From: Cryptomeria japonica
Taxonomy: Eukaryota > Streptophyta > Pinopsida > Cupressales > Cupressaceae
NCBI RefSeq assembly: GCF_030272615.1
Contig: NC_081406.1
Location: forward strand, 245,637,218-245,701,217
Length of the DNA stretch: 64,000 nt
Direction of reading: 5' to 3'
How positions within the stretch are numbered: the stretch's first letter is position 1; the number at the start of each line of letters is the position of its first letter. This document shows, one piece after another, positions 32,028-43,810 of this stretch. The position numbers and the translations under genes were made by a program. The notes beneath the pieces are model-generated. The model worked only from the letters and a program-made list of their open reading frames with translations. It was not told the DNA's origin and searched no databases.

Positions 32028-32985
32028 GAAATCAGCCCATATTAAAGTACAAAGCTTTCGATCAAAAGAACCAAACAAAGCTAGAAGAATTAGAAACAAT
32101 TTTTAAAACAAGTAAATACATTTTTATAGATCGTGCATACCATCTCTGCCTAAAGGATGTTAAAATTCAATCAATGTCATCATAAAAATATTTGTAGGAG
32201 AAAACATAGCTCAACAATGACAATAAACAAATAAAAGAACCTTACAAGAAAATTAAATGGGATTATATCATAACAAGTTTCTTCAGTTAAGAAAACTTGA
32301 GTAATAATTGATCTTTTGAATTTTTTTATTATATACATATCAACAAAATAGACGTAATGAATGAATGATCAAGCCATCAAATATAGAATTCTCAAGACCA
32401 TCTTTACATAAAACATCAACCCCATGCCATCGAGCAAGCATAATTCACCACCAGTTTTCCATCGCTAGCAAAGTTCTGATCACAATACAACCAAACAGAC
32501 ACCATATAGTTAGTTTACACTCAGTGAACCATAAATTTCTATTTAAGTACCATAATCACATATCATAGATTAGGATTTATTGGTAGGCTCATCGCAAGGA
32601 ACTTAGGTAACTTGTCAAGTGAGAGCAGATTTGTTGTTGTTAACAAAACTTCATGCCAAATCCTCAAAAAAAACTAGTATTAATTGACTAGTATTTATGT
32701 TAAAATATTTAAGAGAAATTAAAAAGCAATTAATGCAACTGGTAACTACATACAACCAATATATCCATTAAACATCTACATCCTGAAAGTGTAGTTTCCA
32801 AAGGAGATTAAAAGCATCTGCAACAGATAATGGGTGTGACAGCCTTGTCAATCCTCAAATATTGCATAAATTGATATCTAAGTCTTGAAAAGAGAAAAGA
32901 AGATTTCCATTAATTATTTGAAATTTTTCAAATACTTATGTTTTTGATATCTATTGATATTACTGTTACTACATGTCCACCACGT
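32028..32985. other. AT-rich DNA without recognised genes
   Basis: Nothing recognisable in either strand apart from one 67-codon ORF (32365-32568) of low-complexity composition. Confidence 0.5.
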
Positions 32986-33000
32986 AATCATGTGCTGCCT

Positions 33001-36000
33001 GGGGGACACATCCCCGTCACGTTTCCAGGATGGGGGGACGTCAACAGAACATCCCCTTGCCAAACCCTCTGAAATGGCTGGAACCGTTTCCTACCCATTG
33101 GGGATGTCTCAGCATCCCCAAGATGGCGAGGGGACGCCAAAAATGTCCCTCACCGTCACAAGCACAGTGAACAATCCCCCGCATCAGGGACGGCTTCCAG
33201 GCAGTTAAAACAAACAAAAAAAATGCTTTGTTTTTAAAAAAAATCATTGTTACTGACATGGGGGGCCCACAATTAGGTTACAAACACTTAGTGAACCCTA
33301 AAATGCCAAAATACTTAAAACCAAAAGAAAAGTATAACCCAGCCACCAATTTTTCACTTTCATTTTCTCAGGTTTTGCTCCTTTGTGTGAGAGTTTGCTA
33401 GTTGGAGAAGATATTGGCATGCTCTAGAGGAGAGATTGGACTGATTAGAGGAGATCTTGGACTGATTTTTGTCTTGCTTCAAGTCTGAAACAAGTTCTCA
33501 GCTTCAAGTTTCCAGCTACAGTGAAGGTATGTTAATTGCTTTTATAGTTTTTAAAACAAATTCTAAGTTTTTAGCTTGCCAGTGAGTTTGTAGATTGAAT
33601 AAATTTTCATTAATTTGTTTTCAGACATTCAACCATAAATAAAAACATACAAATGAGCAGCAACAGAAGTGACAATCATGAGGGTACTGAGAGTGAAAAT
33701 GAAATGACAATGTCAATAGACCTTTCTTCTACATCTGAAAATCCAACCTCAGATTCTACTGCACAAAACCATTTTGAATGCCCTACACCCTCTCTTCAAA
33801 AGTTTGTAAAAGGCCCTTTCAACCCCAAGAAACCATTGCTTCAGTTTGCCACAAATGTGACCCCCAATAAGGGCAAAAATACAGGGGGCAACAAGAAGTA
33901 GCTTTGTATGGGAGTTCTACTAGGGTTACAGGCCATCCATGGATGAGAGTGGAAAAGGTGTTAGAATTTGTGAGAAAATAACATTGGAACAGCAAAATGA
34001 AATGGCAAAATTGGTTGGAGTAAGGACAAAACCATTACAATCCGCAATAAGAAACATCCAGCATCTATTGATTTGCATGCCTCTTCCAATGTATTAGTTG
34101 GAGAGAGTGGGCGATAGAGGGAAGAGGAAAGCAAGTAAAAAACTTTAGTGATGGGGTTAATAAATGTGCAAAAATGTGAGCAAGATGATGCAGTGGCCAA
34201 ATTCTTTTATTCACATGCTCTTCCATTTCATTTGGGAAGGTCACCTTAATTCAGAACTATGGTGAGAGATATATTGACAGTTGGACCCTCTTATGCCCCG
34301 CTTGGAAAACATAGATTATGTACCTTCCTCCTTGACAAACAATATTCAAAAGCTATATTGATGATGGAGGAGATGAGACAAACATGGATTAGGATTGGAT
34401 GTTCCATTTTCATGGATGGGTCGACTGATATTCGACATAGGCCACTCATTAATGTTACTGTTACATGCCAATGCTACTGTTCATACTTTATTAGAGCTAT
34501 TGATTGTTCCTGGAAAAGTTAAGGATGCCGATTTCTAGTTTGGCATTTTGAAGGAGGCCATAGAGGAGGTTGGGCCTTCTAATGTTGTGTAGGTTGTGAC
34601 AGATTCAGCTCGTGTTTGTAAGCTAGCTGGTTTGATGATTGAGAGTGCTTACAAACATATTTTCTAGACTCCATGTTGTGTACATCCTTTGAATAATTCA
34701 CTGAAAGGCACTGGCAAAATGGATTGGTTGAAGGCAGCAATGGCAGAGGCTAGAGACACGCAAATGTTTGTATGTAACCATCACACTTCACTTGCACTAT
34801 TCCGTTGTTATTCAAAGAAAGAATTCCTCAAACCAGTTGAAACTAGATATGCTAGCTATTTTATTTGGTTGGAGAGGATGTTGGAGGTGCAGGATGCCCT
34901 AAAATCCATGGTTGTTTGTCCAGACAAGAAAAGGTGGCCTCAATCAAAGACAAATGAAGGGAAGGCAATTAGAGATAGAGTACTTGATGAGTCTTGGTGG
35001 GCCAATATCAAGTAAGAAATTTGAATTTTTTTATTTTTTTTTAATTTGTTACACTTTGATTTACATTTTGTATTTTAAAAGTTTTAATTTTTAAATGTTG
35101 ATTGCAGATATATTTGCTCTATCATATCACCAGCTGTGGGGATGATCCAGTATGCAAATACAAACTCTCCTAGCCTAGGAGAGATCTATGAGACTTTTGA
35201 TAGCAAGCTTGATCAAATGAAGCAAGCAGTTCATCAAAAGGGTCATAAATTACAATTCTATGAGGAGCATATTAGGCCTATTGTCACAAAGAGGTGGAAC
35301 ACAATGAAAACCCCTCTTCATATGCTTGCCTATGCTCTTAATCCGATGTGGCATGCACCTAGACCTGGCCGAGTTCTTCCTTCTAAGGATGAAGAGGTGA
35401 TAGAGGGGCTTACAGCAGCCCTTGCTAAAATGTATAGCAAAGACCAGGCAACCACTCTTCGAGTGCAATGACTTTAGTTTTCCAATCTTCAAGGTCCTAC
35501 ATTCAACAAACCAGAGGCTACGATGAATAGAGCCACCATTGCACAAAAATACCCCATTGGATGGTGGAAATTTAATGGGAGGGACACACCAGAATTGAAA
35601 CAACTTGCCATTCGTTTGCTCTCCCAAATTGCTAGTTCCTCTGCTACAGAGAGAAATTGATCCACCTATGGCTTCATCCACAACATTAAGTGAAACAAGC
35701 TTACTTCAAAACAAGCTGAAAAGCTAGTTGCAATTCATAGTGCCTTGAGACTTTAGGACAGACATACTACTAAGTATCGATAGACTCTAGCAGTGTGATG
35801 GGATGTTGATCCTATAGATGTTAGGTAGAATAATGCGGCGGAGGTGCCACCAAGACTAGTCGGGCTGCCATTAAATGATCCACTTCTGCTAGAGGGTGAT
35901 AGTGACTCAGATAGTTCCGAGTCTTTGGATATTGATAGCTCGAATGAGGCTTAATTTCATAAATTCTTGTACAATGTATTTTGATGTTTAAGACTTTTGG

Positions 36001-36090
36001 ATGGATATATATATATACTGCTGTCCCATGTCGTCCCCTATTTTTGGCTCTCTATGAAACATCCTGGAAACGCTTCCCCTACTGTCCCCC
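33001..36090 (+). mobile_element. decayed hAT DNA transposon
   Basis: A degenerate hAT transposase gene is bounded by inverted blocks. The left end has GGGGGACA (33001-33008) and CGTTTCCAGGATG (33020-33032). The right end has their reverse complements CATCCTGGAAACG (36060-36072) and TGTCCCCC (36083-36090), with the same 10-11-bp gap. True outermost ends and the 8-bp duplication could not be fixed. A third, isolated copy of this end sequence is at 63501-63553. Confidence 0.75.
33653..35955 (+). pseudogene. hAT transposase (DUF659 and hATC type), decayed
   Basis: The transposase would cut and paste the element. Seen in order: an N-terminal Ser/Thr-rich part (33653-33900); AKFFYSHALPFHLGRS (about 34197-34245); a DUF659 core with IGCSIFMDGSTDIRHRPLIN (about 34400-34460); NHHTSLALFRCYSKKE then PVETRYASYFIWLERMLEV (34775-34890); a segment with TKRWNTMKTPLHMLAYALNP (about 35288-35347); and the C-terminal dimerisation region YPIGWWKFNGRDTPELKQLA with ISSSSATERN-like residues (35550-35660). 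The gene is split over two frames with at least six stops. A possible intron (35013-35107, GT...AG-like) separates WWANIK from the next block. It makes no protein. Confidence 0.85.
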
Positions 36091-36186
36091 CATCCCTATA
36101 ACGCCGTGGAACAGAGTGTGCTGCTAAATTATATTAAAGATGTAAATTCCAGCAAACATTGTTGGTAACCTGTACCTGTGGTACAA

Positions 36187-36891
36187 GGTTACCAGGAGAC
36201 GGGGGTACTTGGAGACTCCAAAGACTAGTACTGGTACTGGTACGACTAATTTTCAAAAATAGGAGACGGGGGTACTTGGAGACTCCAATTTTTTTTAAAT
36301 ATAATTTAATAATTTTCAAAAAATATAATGACAGGGAACTTTGAAAACAAGAGTGGTAAAGTTTAACATTAACATTAAAATTCAACAGAAATTGAAATTA
36401 AAATTGCTTATACTCCGATAACATAGATAGTGTAGATTGTTTAGTAAAAGTAAGGTAATATAGATGTTGAGCACACTCAATATTGTCGGCTAAATAGTAA
36501 AGGCAATTTCTCTTTAGACTATTACAATGATAAGAAATCAGTCCTCTCAAAAAGTCTACACTGTCAATAGATCCGATCCCTATAACTTTGCATGGATTTT
36601 TGTCTTCTTGTGAAACGGTTTCCTTATTAGTCATTTCCCTACGACTTGCTTTGCTGCAAGCTTATCTTATTTACTTGCTTTATTTATTTTTTTGCCTTTT
36701 TATTGCATTCTGCCCTAAGTTTTCTAGCTAGAGACGTCAATTTTTGGTTGGGAGACTTTGGAGATGGCAAAAGACAGCAGCCAAAGGCACCGTATGCATC
36801 AAGAAGTTTCTGGAGACGTCTCCGGTTCCAGCGACGCGTCTAAGTCTCCGGTACATGTCTCCAGGGGTAGGAGACGAGTCTCTTGGTAACT
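36187..36891. mobile_element. short non-autonomous TIR element
   Basis: Left end GGTTACCAGGAGAC (36187) and right end GTCTCTTGGTAACT (36878-36891) are inverted partners (12 of 14). GGAGAC/GTCTCC words fill both ends, including a 28-bp unit repeated at 36194 and 36261 and a perfect palindrome GGAGACGTCTCC (36812-36823). No ORF fits a transposase. The superfamily is not assigned, and flanking duplications are not clear. Confidence 0.5.
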
Positions 36892-37530
36892 ATGATATAT
36901 ATTAATTCCTAAATATTTGATTTAACGCACTTCATTTTAGCATTACCAATTATGATCTTCAATTAAAGTGATTTATATACAAGCAATTTCTCATAGCATA
37001 TCCTAATTTAGCATATCATCATAAATTCACAATATTGTTCAATTCAAAAATAAAATTAAACTTGCAGACAACAAACCTGTCAAGAATAATAATCTATAAA
37101 AATAAATTAGCAAATGATGGATACAAAAGGAATTAAAGCTACTAAAAGAGAAGCCTCCTAGTTTAGAGAAAGATCAAATAGAATAAAATCTACCATGATA
37201 AACGTATCAGAGAGAAAGAATGCACATGATGAGATGATCTCATGATACAACTGCAGAGCATTATTTGGAAAATTAAATGGTGGATTAAGGCGACTTAGGA
37301 TTAGGAAGTACTCTAAAAGCATTATAACATTAAGTTGTTGACTAATGCATTGAAGACGGGCTTGTTTAATAAGCCTAAGCATGCAACAATATTTTTTTCA
37401 TTCTAGGAAAAACCATACAACAACACACAACCTACGTATAACCAAGTGCTACCTTTAGCACAAGCAAAACTATGCAAGTACAAGACTAATAATATCAAAC
37501 AACGCTACATTAATCTAATAACCGCACTCT
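36892..37530. other. AT-rich spacer, possibly including the 3' LTR of the copia relic
   Basis: No gene. The part just below 37535 would hold the 3' LTR (minus strand) of the adjoining copia relic, because a G-rich tract (CCCCCCCGCCCTCCCC on plus, about 37532-37546) sits at the end of its pol. Confidence 0.35.
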
Positions 37531-37540
37531 TCCCCCCCGC

Positions 37541-38159
37541 CCTCCCCTTAATGACTAAACCAAAAACAATTCCAAGTTTATCTGTAAACTTGATAAACTT
37601 ATCTCTACCAAGTGGTTTAGTCATTATCAGCAGTTTGCTTTGTTGTAACACAGGAATAAAGACATATGGCCTTATCATCAACCATCAAATGTAATGGTGA
37701 TGAATTTCAACATACTTTCTTCTAGCATTATAGACTCAGCTCTTCACAATCTTGAGTACATTCATGTTATCCTAGAAAAGGGGGGTGATGCTAATTGGTT
37801 AAGACGAAAATCACCCAATGTTGTTTGTAAGCACATTGTTTTACAATCTACACTAACTGCTACCATGTATTCAGTGGAGGATAAGGCAATTCTACTTTGA
37901 AGCTTGCTCTGCCAGGAAAACACATCAGAAGCAAGAGTGAAAACATAACTTGCTATAGACCGCCTTGAATCAACTGATCCAATCAAATTAGAATCAATAT
38001 ATATTATAAACTGTACGCACGAAGTCAACAGATTTCTAATATAGGATGCCAAAGTTGAGACACACTTTGACATGTTGCAGGACACATTTTGTAGCCTTCC
38101 AATACTCTTCTTGTGGTCTAGATATGATGTGAGAGAGAAAATTTCTACAAGTCGGGTAG
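37541..38159 (-). pseudogene. Ty1/copia pol 3' end (RNase H), decayed
   Basis: On the minus strand: IDSNLIGSVDSRRSIASYVF, SDVFSWQSKLQSRIALSSTE (about 38010-37905), then after shifts NARRKYVEIHHHYI (about 37720) and MTKPLGRDKFIKFTDKLGI (about 37600-37545). These are the last RNase H blocks of copia pol (D..GD...RRSTSGYVF, ALSSTEAEY, RTKHIDIR.HF, TK.L...F). Upstream, LTR-1 interrupts it at 38160 and the reading resumes at 43153. Stops and shifts make it a dead copy. The G-rich tract following it on this strand fits a polypurine tract. Confidence 0.85.
38155..38159. repeat. target site duplication of LTR-1, left (GGTAG)
   Basis: GGTAG, identical to 43153-43157. Confidence 0.88.
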
Positions 38160-38678
38160 TGTTGTGATGTATTCACACATCGCCCCATTGCAAATGGGGA
38201 CCCCTACTTTTTTTGCTTTCTAGGGTTTTGTTTTCTAGGTCTTTTAGGGTTTTGTCTATTAGCCTTTGCTTGATGAGTGTTGTCAGGGGGATCGCTAGAT
38301 AGCAAGCTCTGCTTGAGCTAGGTTGAGTTAGTAGATGCTCCAGGTTAGGGTTTCTTTGAAAGTCTTCCTTAGGGCCTGGTTTTGCTCTTGTTGCTAATTG
38401 TGTCTTGCTTGGTGAGTGAGTATCATCCTTGAAGATCCGAGCTAGGTCAAGTCGGTGAGTGATGAAGTCTGGAATGTCCTGATCCTGAAATTTGACTAAG
38501 TCTGGAAAACTGAAGAATCCTCCAAAAACTAGAATTTGTATTATAACTCCTGGAGGTCCGAAACCACTCTCAAACATCCTGACAGTATATATGGAATATA
38601 ACTTAAAGTATAAATGTCACTTATACTTAAATGTTATATTTCATAAAATGATCCTGACGGAGAGGCTAAAATGTCAAA

Positions 38679-41631
38679 TTTTGCTCCTGACCCTTCCAAA
38701 GGGTCCAGAGCGAAAATTCACCAAGGACTCAGGATCTCACCTAAGTCAAAGAGTGGTTGAGCGAACGGGCAAGGATATAGAAGGAAATGGATCTAGGATT
38801 AAGTCTAAGACAAAGTCAAGTCAGTTTGAAGGTGAATTGAGCCTAGAATAGGAATTTCGCTCCTGACCCTTCCAAAGGGTCCAGAGCGAATTCCTCTACA
38901 AGACACTCCACCTTGACCCAAACTATAAGCTAACCCATTCCTAGGTTTGAATGAAGGAAAAGACACTTGTTTGAATGAAGAAATGTGAAAATGAAGCCAG
39001 GACTTGAGCTCAAAGAGGAATTTTGCTCCTGACCCTTCCAGAGGGTCCAGAGCGAAATTCTTAGAAGACCCCTTTTTCTTCCTTGTTTGCATTGAAAGTC
39101 TTGTTCCTTGATCATAGTGGGGGTAGACGGAAATGTTCTTGCCTTAGGGAGTGACTAAAAGAGATGAAGTTAAGGATTTTGGCCTAAAATAGGAATTTCG
39201 CTCCTGACCCTTCCAAAGGGTCCAGAGCGAAATTCTTCATAAGCCTCATTCACGTCTTTGCTTAGACTACCAACCTAGTTCCTTGGGCATAGTTGGAAGG
39301 AGAATGATATGTCTTTACCTTTTGAGGTGATAGAATGTAGAAAAAGTGAAGGAATTGAGCTAAAATTAGAATTTCGCTCCTAACCCTTCCAAAGGGTCTA
39401 GAGCGAAATTCTCCTTTTCTTCTATTTTGCTCTTTCATATGGCAAAGTTTTGGATTTTTGAGGCATGGTTGAGAAGGTTTGGATGCATGTTTGCCTTGGA
39501 GAGGAGGTTTAAGACTACAAAATGATGGAAATTAGCCTGAAGTAGGGATTTTGCCCCTGACCCTTCCAAAGGGTCCAGAGCGAAAATCCTCATAAACCTC
39601 ATTTTCTCCCTTGTTTTGACCAACGTTCTGGTTTCGAGGTGATGGAATGTTAAAATGTGAAGGATTTTGGCCAAGATTAGGAATTTCGCTCCTGACCCTT
39701 CCAAAGGGTCCAGAGCGAAAATCCTTATACACCTCAATTTATCACTTGTCAAGACCAAATTCCTAGTTTTTAAGGCATGTTTGGAATGTTCTAGCCTTAG
39801 GGAGTGGCTGGAGGTGAAAAAATGAAGGATTCTAGCCTAAAAGGTGAATTTCGTTCCAGACCCTTCCAAAGGGTCCAGAGCGAAATTCCTTACAAGCCTA
39901 TTTTTTGACCTTGCTTAGGCTTAAAACTTTGTTCCTTGGATGAGAAATGATGAAATTTATCTTGTAAGGAGGAATGAGATTGAAGAGATGAAAGATCAAG
40001 TCAATAATGAGAAATTTGCTCCTGACCCTTCCAGAGGGTCTAGAGCGAATTTTCTCAAAATCACCTTTTGCCCAATATCGTGCGAATGCAATTGCAAACT
40101 AAAGTGAATTGAGATGAAAGAGATCCTTAGGATTGACTTCAAGTGCCAGGAAATCATTGAAAGTGAAGGAATTGAGCCAAATAGTGAATTTCACTCCTAA
40201 CCCTTCCAGAGGGTCCAGAGCGAAATTCCTAAAATCACTTATTTTCCTTGAAAAGTCAAGTCAAACTTGGGTTTTTTATAGTTTGCATGAGTGTGAGGAT
40301 TGGTGTTCTTGCCCTTTTGAGGTTGGTTGAGGTTGAAAGATGGAGGAATAAGCCTAAAACAAGATTTTCGCTCCTGACCCTTCCAAAGGGTCCAGAGCGA
40401 AAATCCTAAAATCCACCTATTCCTTTCAAATTTGTGCCAAGCCATGCCTGGACCAAGGTGAAGGATGCCATTGAGATTGCCCTTGAATTGACTGTTGTCT
40501 CCAAAAATGATGATTTTGGGCTAGACGAAGAAATTCGCTCCTAACCCTTCCAAAGGGTCCAGGGCGAAATTCATTATGGGTCCCGTCCTTGGCCATGATT
40601 TCTAGCAAAATTCTCTCTTCTAGCCATTTTGAGGTCAAAACTTTGGTTCCTATGGCGTATATGGAAGTGGAGTGATGTATTTTTGCTTGGCAATGTAGAT
40701 TGGAGTTCAAGAAATGAAATTTCAAGCCTAGAGGAAGAAATTCGCTCCTGACCTTTCCAAAGGGTCCAGGGCGAAATTGTGCAAAACCTATCTTTTCCCT
40801 CAATTTTATGCCAAGTCTAGTGTGGATCAAGATTAAAGGTGTCCTTAGGCATGTCCTTGAAATGCCAAAAGTCGTCAAATATGAAGAAATGAGCTCAAAA
40901 CAAGAAATTCGCTCCTGACCCTTCCAAAGGGTCCAGAGCGAAATTCTTCAAACCATCCTTTTCTCCAAATTTTGAGTGAAGTCAGGCCTAGACTAGGGTG
41001 AGAGAAGCTGTTTGGAATGCCTTGGAAAGATTTTTGATCATTAAAAATGCAAATTTTGAGCTAAAAAGAGAATTTTGCTCCTGACCCTTCCAAAGGGTCC
41101 AGAGCGAAATTCTTCAATCTACCTATTTCCTCCTTGTGTCAAGTCGTGACTTTGAATCCTAAGGCGTGGTTGAGGTTGAAATGATGTTACTTTGCCCTGC
41201 AAGATGAATTGAAGTGAAGAAGATGAGGAATTGAGACCTAATACTTAAATTTCGCTCCTGACCCTTCCAAAGGGTCCAGAGCGAAATTCCCAATTTCACT
41301 TAAATTGCTCATGAAGAAGATCAGGAGATGGATTCCCAGACTTGGTGGAGAGAAGACTAGTGTATGCTTGCCTTGGAAGGCATTTTGGAGTAGAGGCATG
41401 ATAGATTTTGTCCTAAAATATAAATTTCGCTCCTGACCCTTCCAAAGGGTCTAGAGCGAAATTCTTAAAACCTCTCTTTTGCCCCAAATTTACATCAAAC
41501 TTGGTATTGGTTGAGAATATAAGGATCCTTAGGCATGCATCTAAGCAAGCGTAGTCGCAAAGTGAGGTCTAAATGAGCCAGGAATGCAAAATTCACTCCT
41601 GACCCTTCCAAAGGGTCCAAGGTGAAATTCT
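38679..41631 (+). repeat. array of 18 palindromic hairpin units, ~170-bp period
   Basis: Each core is about 41 bases. The left arm is AATTTCGCTCCTGACCCTT, the loop CCA, and the right arm AAGGGTCCAGAGCGAAATT, so 17 of 19 positions pair. Cores start near 38679, 38852, 39018, 39193, 39369, 39548, 39681, 39845, 40010, 40186, 40362, 40530, 40737, 40904, 41070, 41248, 41422 and 41589. Spacers (~130 bp) share only loose wording such as TTGAGCC and CCTTG and are much more divergent than the cores. Some cores have T-G pairs or single mismatches. Several ORFs on the opposite strand with repeated FRSGPFGRVRS-like peptides are by-products of this array. Confidence 0.93.
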
Positions 41632-42279
41632 TATGGAGCCTGTCCCTGGGAAGAATCTTGAGCAAACTTCATTTTGATGTCTTCTTGTTGATGATTTAAG
41701 GTATAAAATGCTATGTTAGAATAAATATGTTATGTGTCCTTAATCATCTTATGGTTTGTTTTGCAAATGAAAGAAGACCAGGCCAGGGCAAGGACGACCT
41801 CTTCCAATCCAGCATCATCAGGGACGACCTTCTCCAGTCCAGCATTTCAAGGAAAGGTACACCATCCATCCTGCACATCAAAGACAAAGGAGGTTAAAGC
41901 AAGGGTCCGTTGAAGAAGCCAATAGTTTCAGAAGAGTTAATTAAAGTTATCTTCTCAGCATCATCAAATTGAAACATCAACCAAGTTACAAGTGTCAGAC
42001 AGGGTGGCGTCCCAGTCATCATTCCTCCAGTTGGATTGGTCCACCTCAGCGTGTCCAGATTCAATGTACCTGACTCATTGGGGATGACACAAACTTCAAT
42101 GTACCTACCCCAGTTATCCATTGGTCGAATATTCCAGAGAAGACATGTGTCCAAATAATGCAATTATTTCATTGGCTAGAATTGAGTTTGTTGTAACAAA
42201 CCCTAATTAGGGTTTTCATTGTAAAATCTCGGCCATTGATCTCAAATTGATCTGAGCCATTGAATTGTATTGAGAGCAC

Positions 42280-42287
42280 TATATAAG
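42280..42287 (+). promoter_or_regulatory. TATA box of LTR-1
   Basis: TATATAAG preceded by GAGCAC and followed by CCCTGG. It lies about 870 bp before the LTR end. Confidence 0.7.
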
Positions 42288-43152
42288 CCCTGGCTCCTCA
42301 TTTGTAAAAGCGAATAGTTAGTCAATAGTTGATAGTGGGTGAATAGTTAGCTAATAGTGAATAGTTAGCTGATAGAATAGAAATTAGAGTAAATTACGAG
42401 GACAAGGCAAGAAATTGTTGCCAGTGATTGTAAACAAACTCCATTTTCATTGAAGTTATGGTGAAGTGTGTTCTTTCGTTGCAATATGCATGGTCTCTTG
42501 TTGAATCTTCATTTTAGATGGTAAATAATTAGATTGAATGAAGAAAATTGTTGAATGCACCTATGTGGAATCCGTCTAGTCCATACCACTAGACCCTTAC
42601 TGATTGTAAGTGCGCCCTACGTGGTCAGCTGGCATAAAATGAGCTTAATCTTAAGTCGTTACACATCTATTGTTCATGCATTATCTTGAATGGTGATCAG
42701 TGTCTGATGGCATACAATTTGAACGTATTGGAAGCATCCCTTAGAAGATCGCACTGAGTTGGTGTCGGATTGTTCAAGCCTAATGGTGAGACCCAGCCCA
42801 GTAGGACTCCACCTAGTTATTCATCCATCTTCTTGCATTCTAGGTAGTAGAGTAGACTTCCTGAACCCTGCATCTTTTACCATTTGTTTGTCTTCCAGTT
42901 AGTAAATAGGACTTGTGATTCCAACAAATCAGACGTTCAGGTAATCGAGTGTAAGTCCCCTTGTGATTCCAGCAAATCACATCATACCACAAAGAGCTTA
43001 TCCACGAGTAGAGAACCTACATAACAGAACCTTGAAGTTTCTCCAATTGATCCTTTTTGCGATATCTTCATTCGGAAACTTTACTCAAGAGAGGATAAGG
43101 TACCCTAGGTATTTTATTCTGTGTTCGCATGTGCATAAAAAACACCTCAACA

Positions 43153-43157
43153 GGTAG
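43153..43157. repeat. target site duplication of LTR-1, right (GGTAG)
   Basis: Matches 38155-38159. Confidence 0.88.
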
Positions 43158-43232
43158 TAGTGAGATAAATTACACTACCTGATGCAGGAGCATCCAGGCT
43201 TCTAGTGATCAATCATTTTCTTTTCTTTTCCT
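43153..43232 (-). pseudogene. Ty1/copia pol fragment upstream of the LTR-1 insertion
   Basis: The minus strand reads RSLDAPASGSVIYLTTTR and, across the insertion, continues into the segment starting at 38159. This matches the copia block YRSLVGSLIYLT.TRPDI between reverse transcriptase and RNase H. The frame continues over the LTR-1 insertion once a single GGTAG is counted. Further upstream I recognise no reverse transcriptase, so the copy is truncated. Confidence 0.65.
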
Positions 43233-43345
43233 TGACAAAAATTTTGGTCTAGCTCATTGTTTTCTTTGTTTTGTTTGAGGTCTGTTTGGTTTCTACTGAT
43301 CTTCCTCAAATCTAAATCTGGTTGAGAACTGTAAGAGTTGGGCAT

Positions 43346-43794
43346 TGTTAGAACATAATGTTATTAACTTATTGGGGATCATACCCTTATAGCATTTATA
43401 TATTGTTCTAATATAAGGTTGTAAAACCTTATGTTCTAAAGCATATACCATTTAAAGATTATTAATCTAACATATATTAGATTAGAATTTATTTTCCACC
43501 ATTTCTCCTATGTTTGTGAATTTGGAGTGTTATAGTGAGTCATATCACTATGCACAAAAGATATTATTGGCCATGTGGACGTGAGGAGTGTCCCTATGTT
43601 CAGTCTATTTCTAATTGAGTCTATTTTGTAAGTGTTTTTATTAAAATAATGCCTTATGGATTTGATTTTACCCAAACGGGTTTTCCCATGTATATCTTGT
43701 GTAATGTGTAAAATTTATGGTTGTATAATTCTCATTTTATTTATTTTATATTTTATTTATAATGTTTAGTATCCTAAGATCCTAAATCCTAATA
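43346..43794 (+). repeat. copia-type LTR, 5' copy, without partner
   Basis: Starts TGTTAGAACATAATG and ends CTAAATCCTAATA, immediately followed by TGGTATTAGAGCAGGC. No second copy was found in the window. The element beyond it is probably deleted or unrecognisable. Confidence 0.55.
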
Positions 43795-43810
43795 TGGTAT
43801 TAGAGCAGGC
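43795..43810 (+). promoter_or_regulatory. primer binding site, initiator tRNA-Met-like
   Basis: TGGTATTAGAGCAGGC, one mismatch from the standard TGGTATCAGAGC. Confidence 0.65.

Larger units (their letters stand above)
38160..43152 (+). mobile_element. LTR-1: giant solo LTR (4,993 bp) with hairpin array
   Basis: Starts TGTTGTGATG and ends CTCAACA, bounded by a perfect GGTAG duplication. No internal direct repeat of its own ends was found, so it is best read as a solo LTR left by LTR-LTR recombination. U3: a terminal hairpin CCCCATT-GCA-AATGGGG (38182-38198) and an array of 18 hairpin units (38679-41631). A CCCTAATTAGGGTTT motif (about 42203) and TATATAAG (42280-42287) follow, then R/U5 to 43152 including short GAATAGTTAGCTAATAGT-type repeats (42308-42375). 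The minus-oriented unit at 50107-57461 shares both ends, the CCCTAATTAGGG region, the TATA context and U5 blocks. The retrotransposon lineage is unknown. Confidence 0.82.

Noticed and set aside
38805-40878. Minus-strand ORFs of 66-150 codons with repeated FRSGPFGRVRS-like peptides
   Set aside because: They are translations of the hairpin array. The repeats follow the DNA palindrome, and starts and stops fall at random in spacers.
38679-41631. CRISPR-like array (regular repeats with variable spacers)
   Set aside because: Spacing is ~170 bp, repeats are palindromic cores in a plant LTR with target duplications, and there are no cas genes. This is a eukaryotic retroelement.
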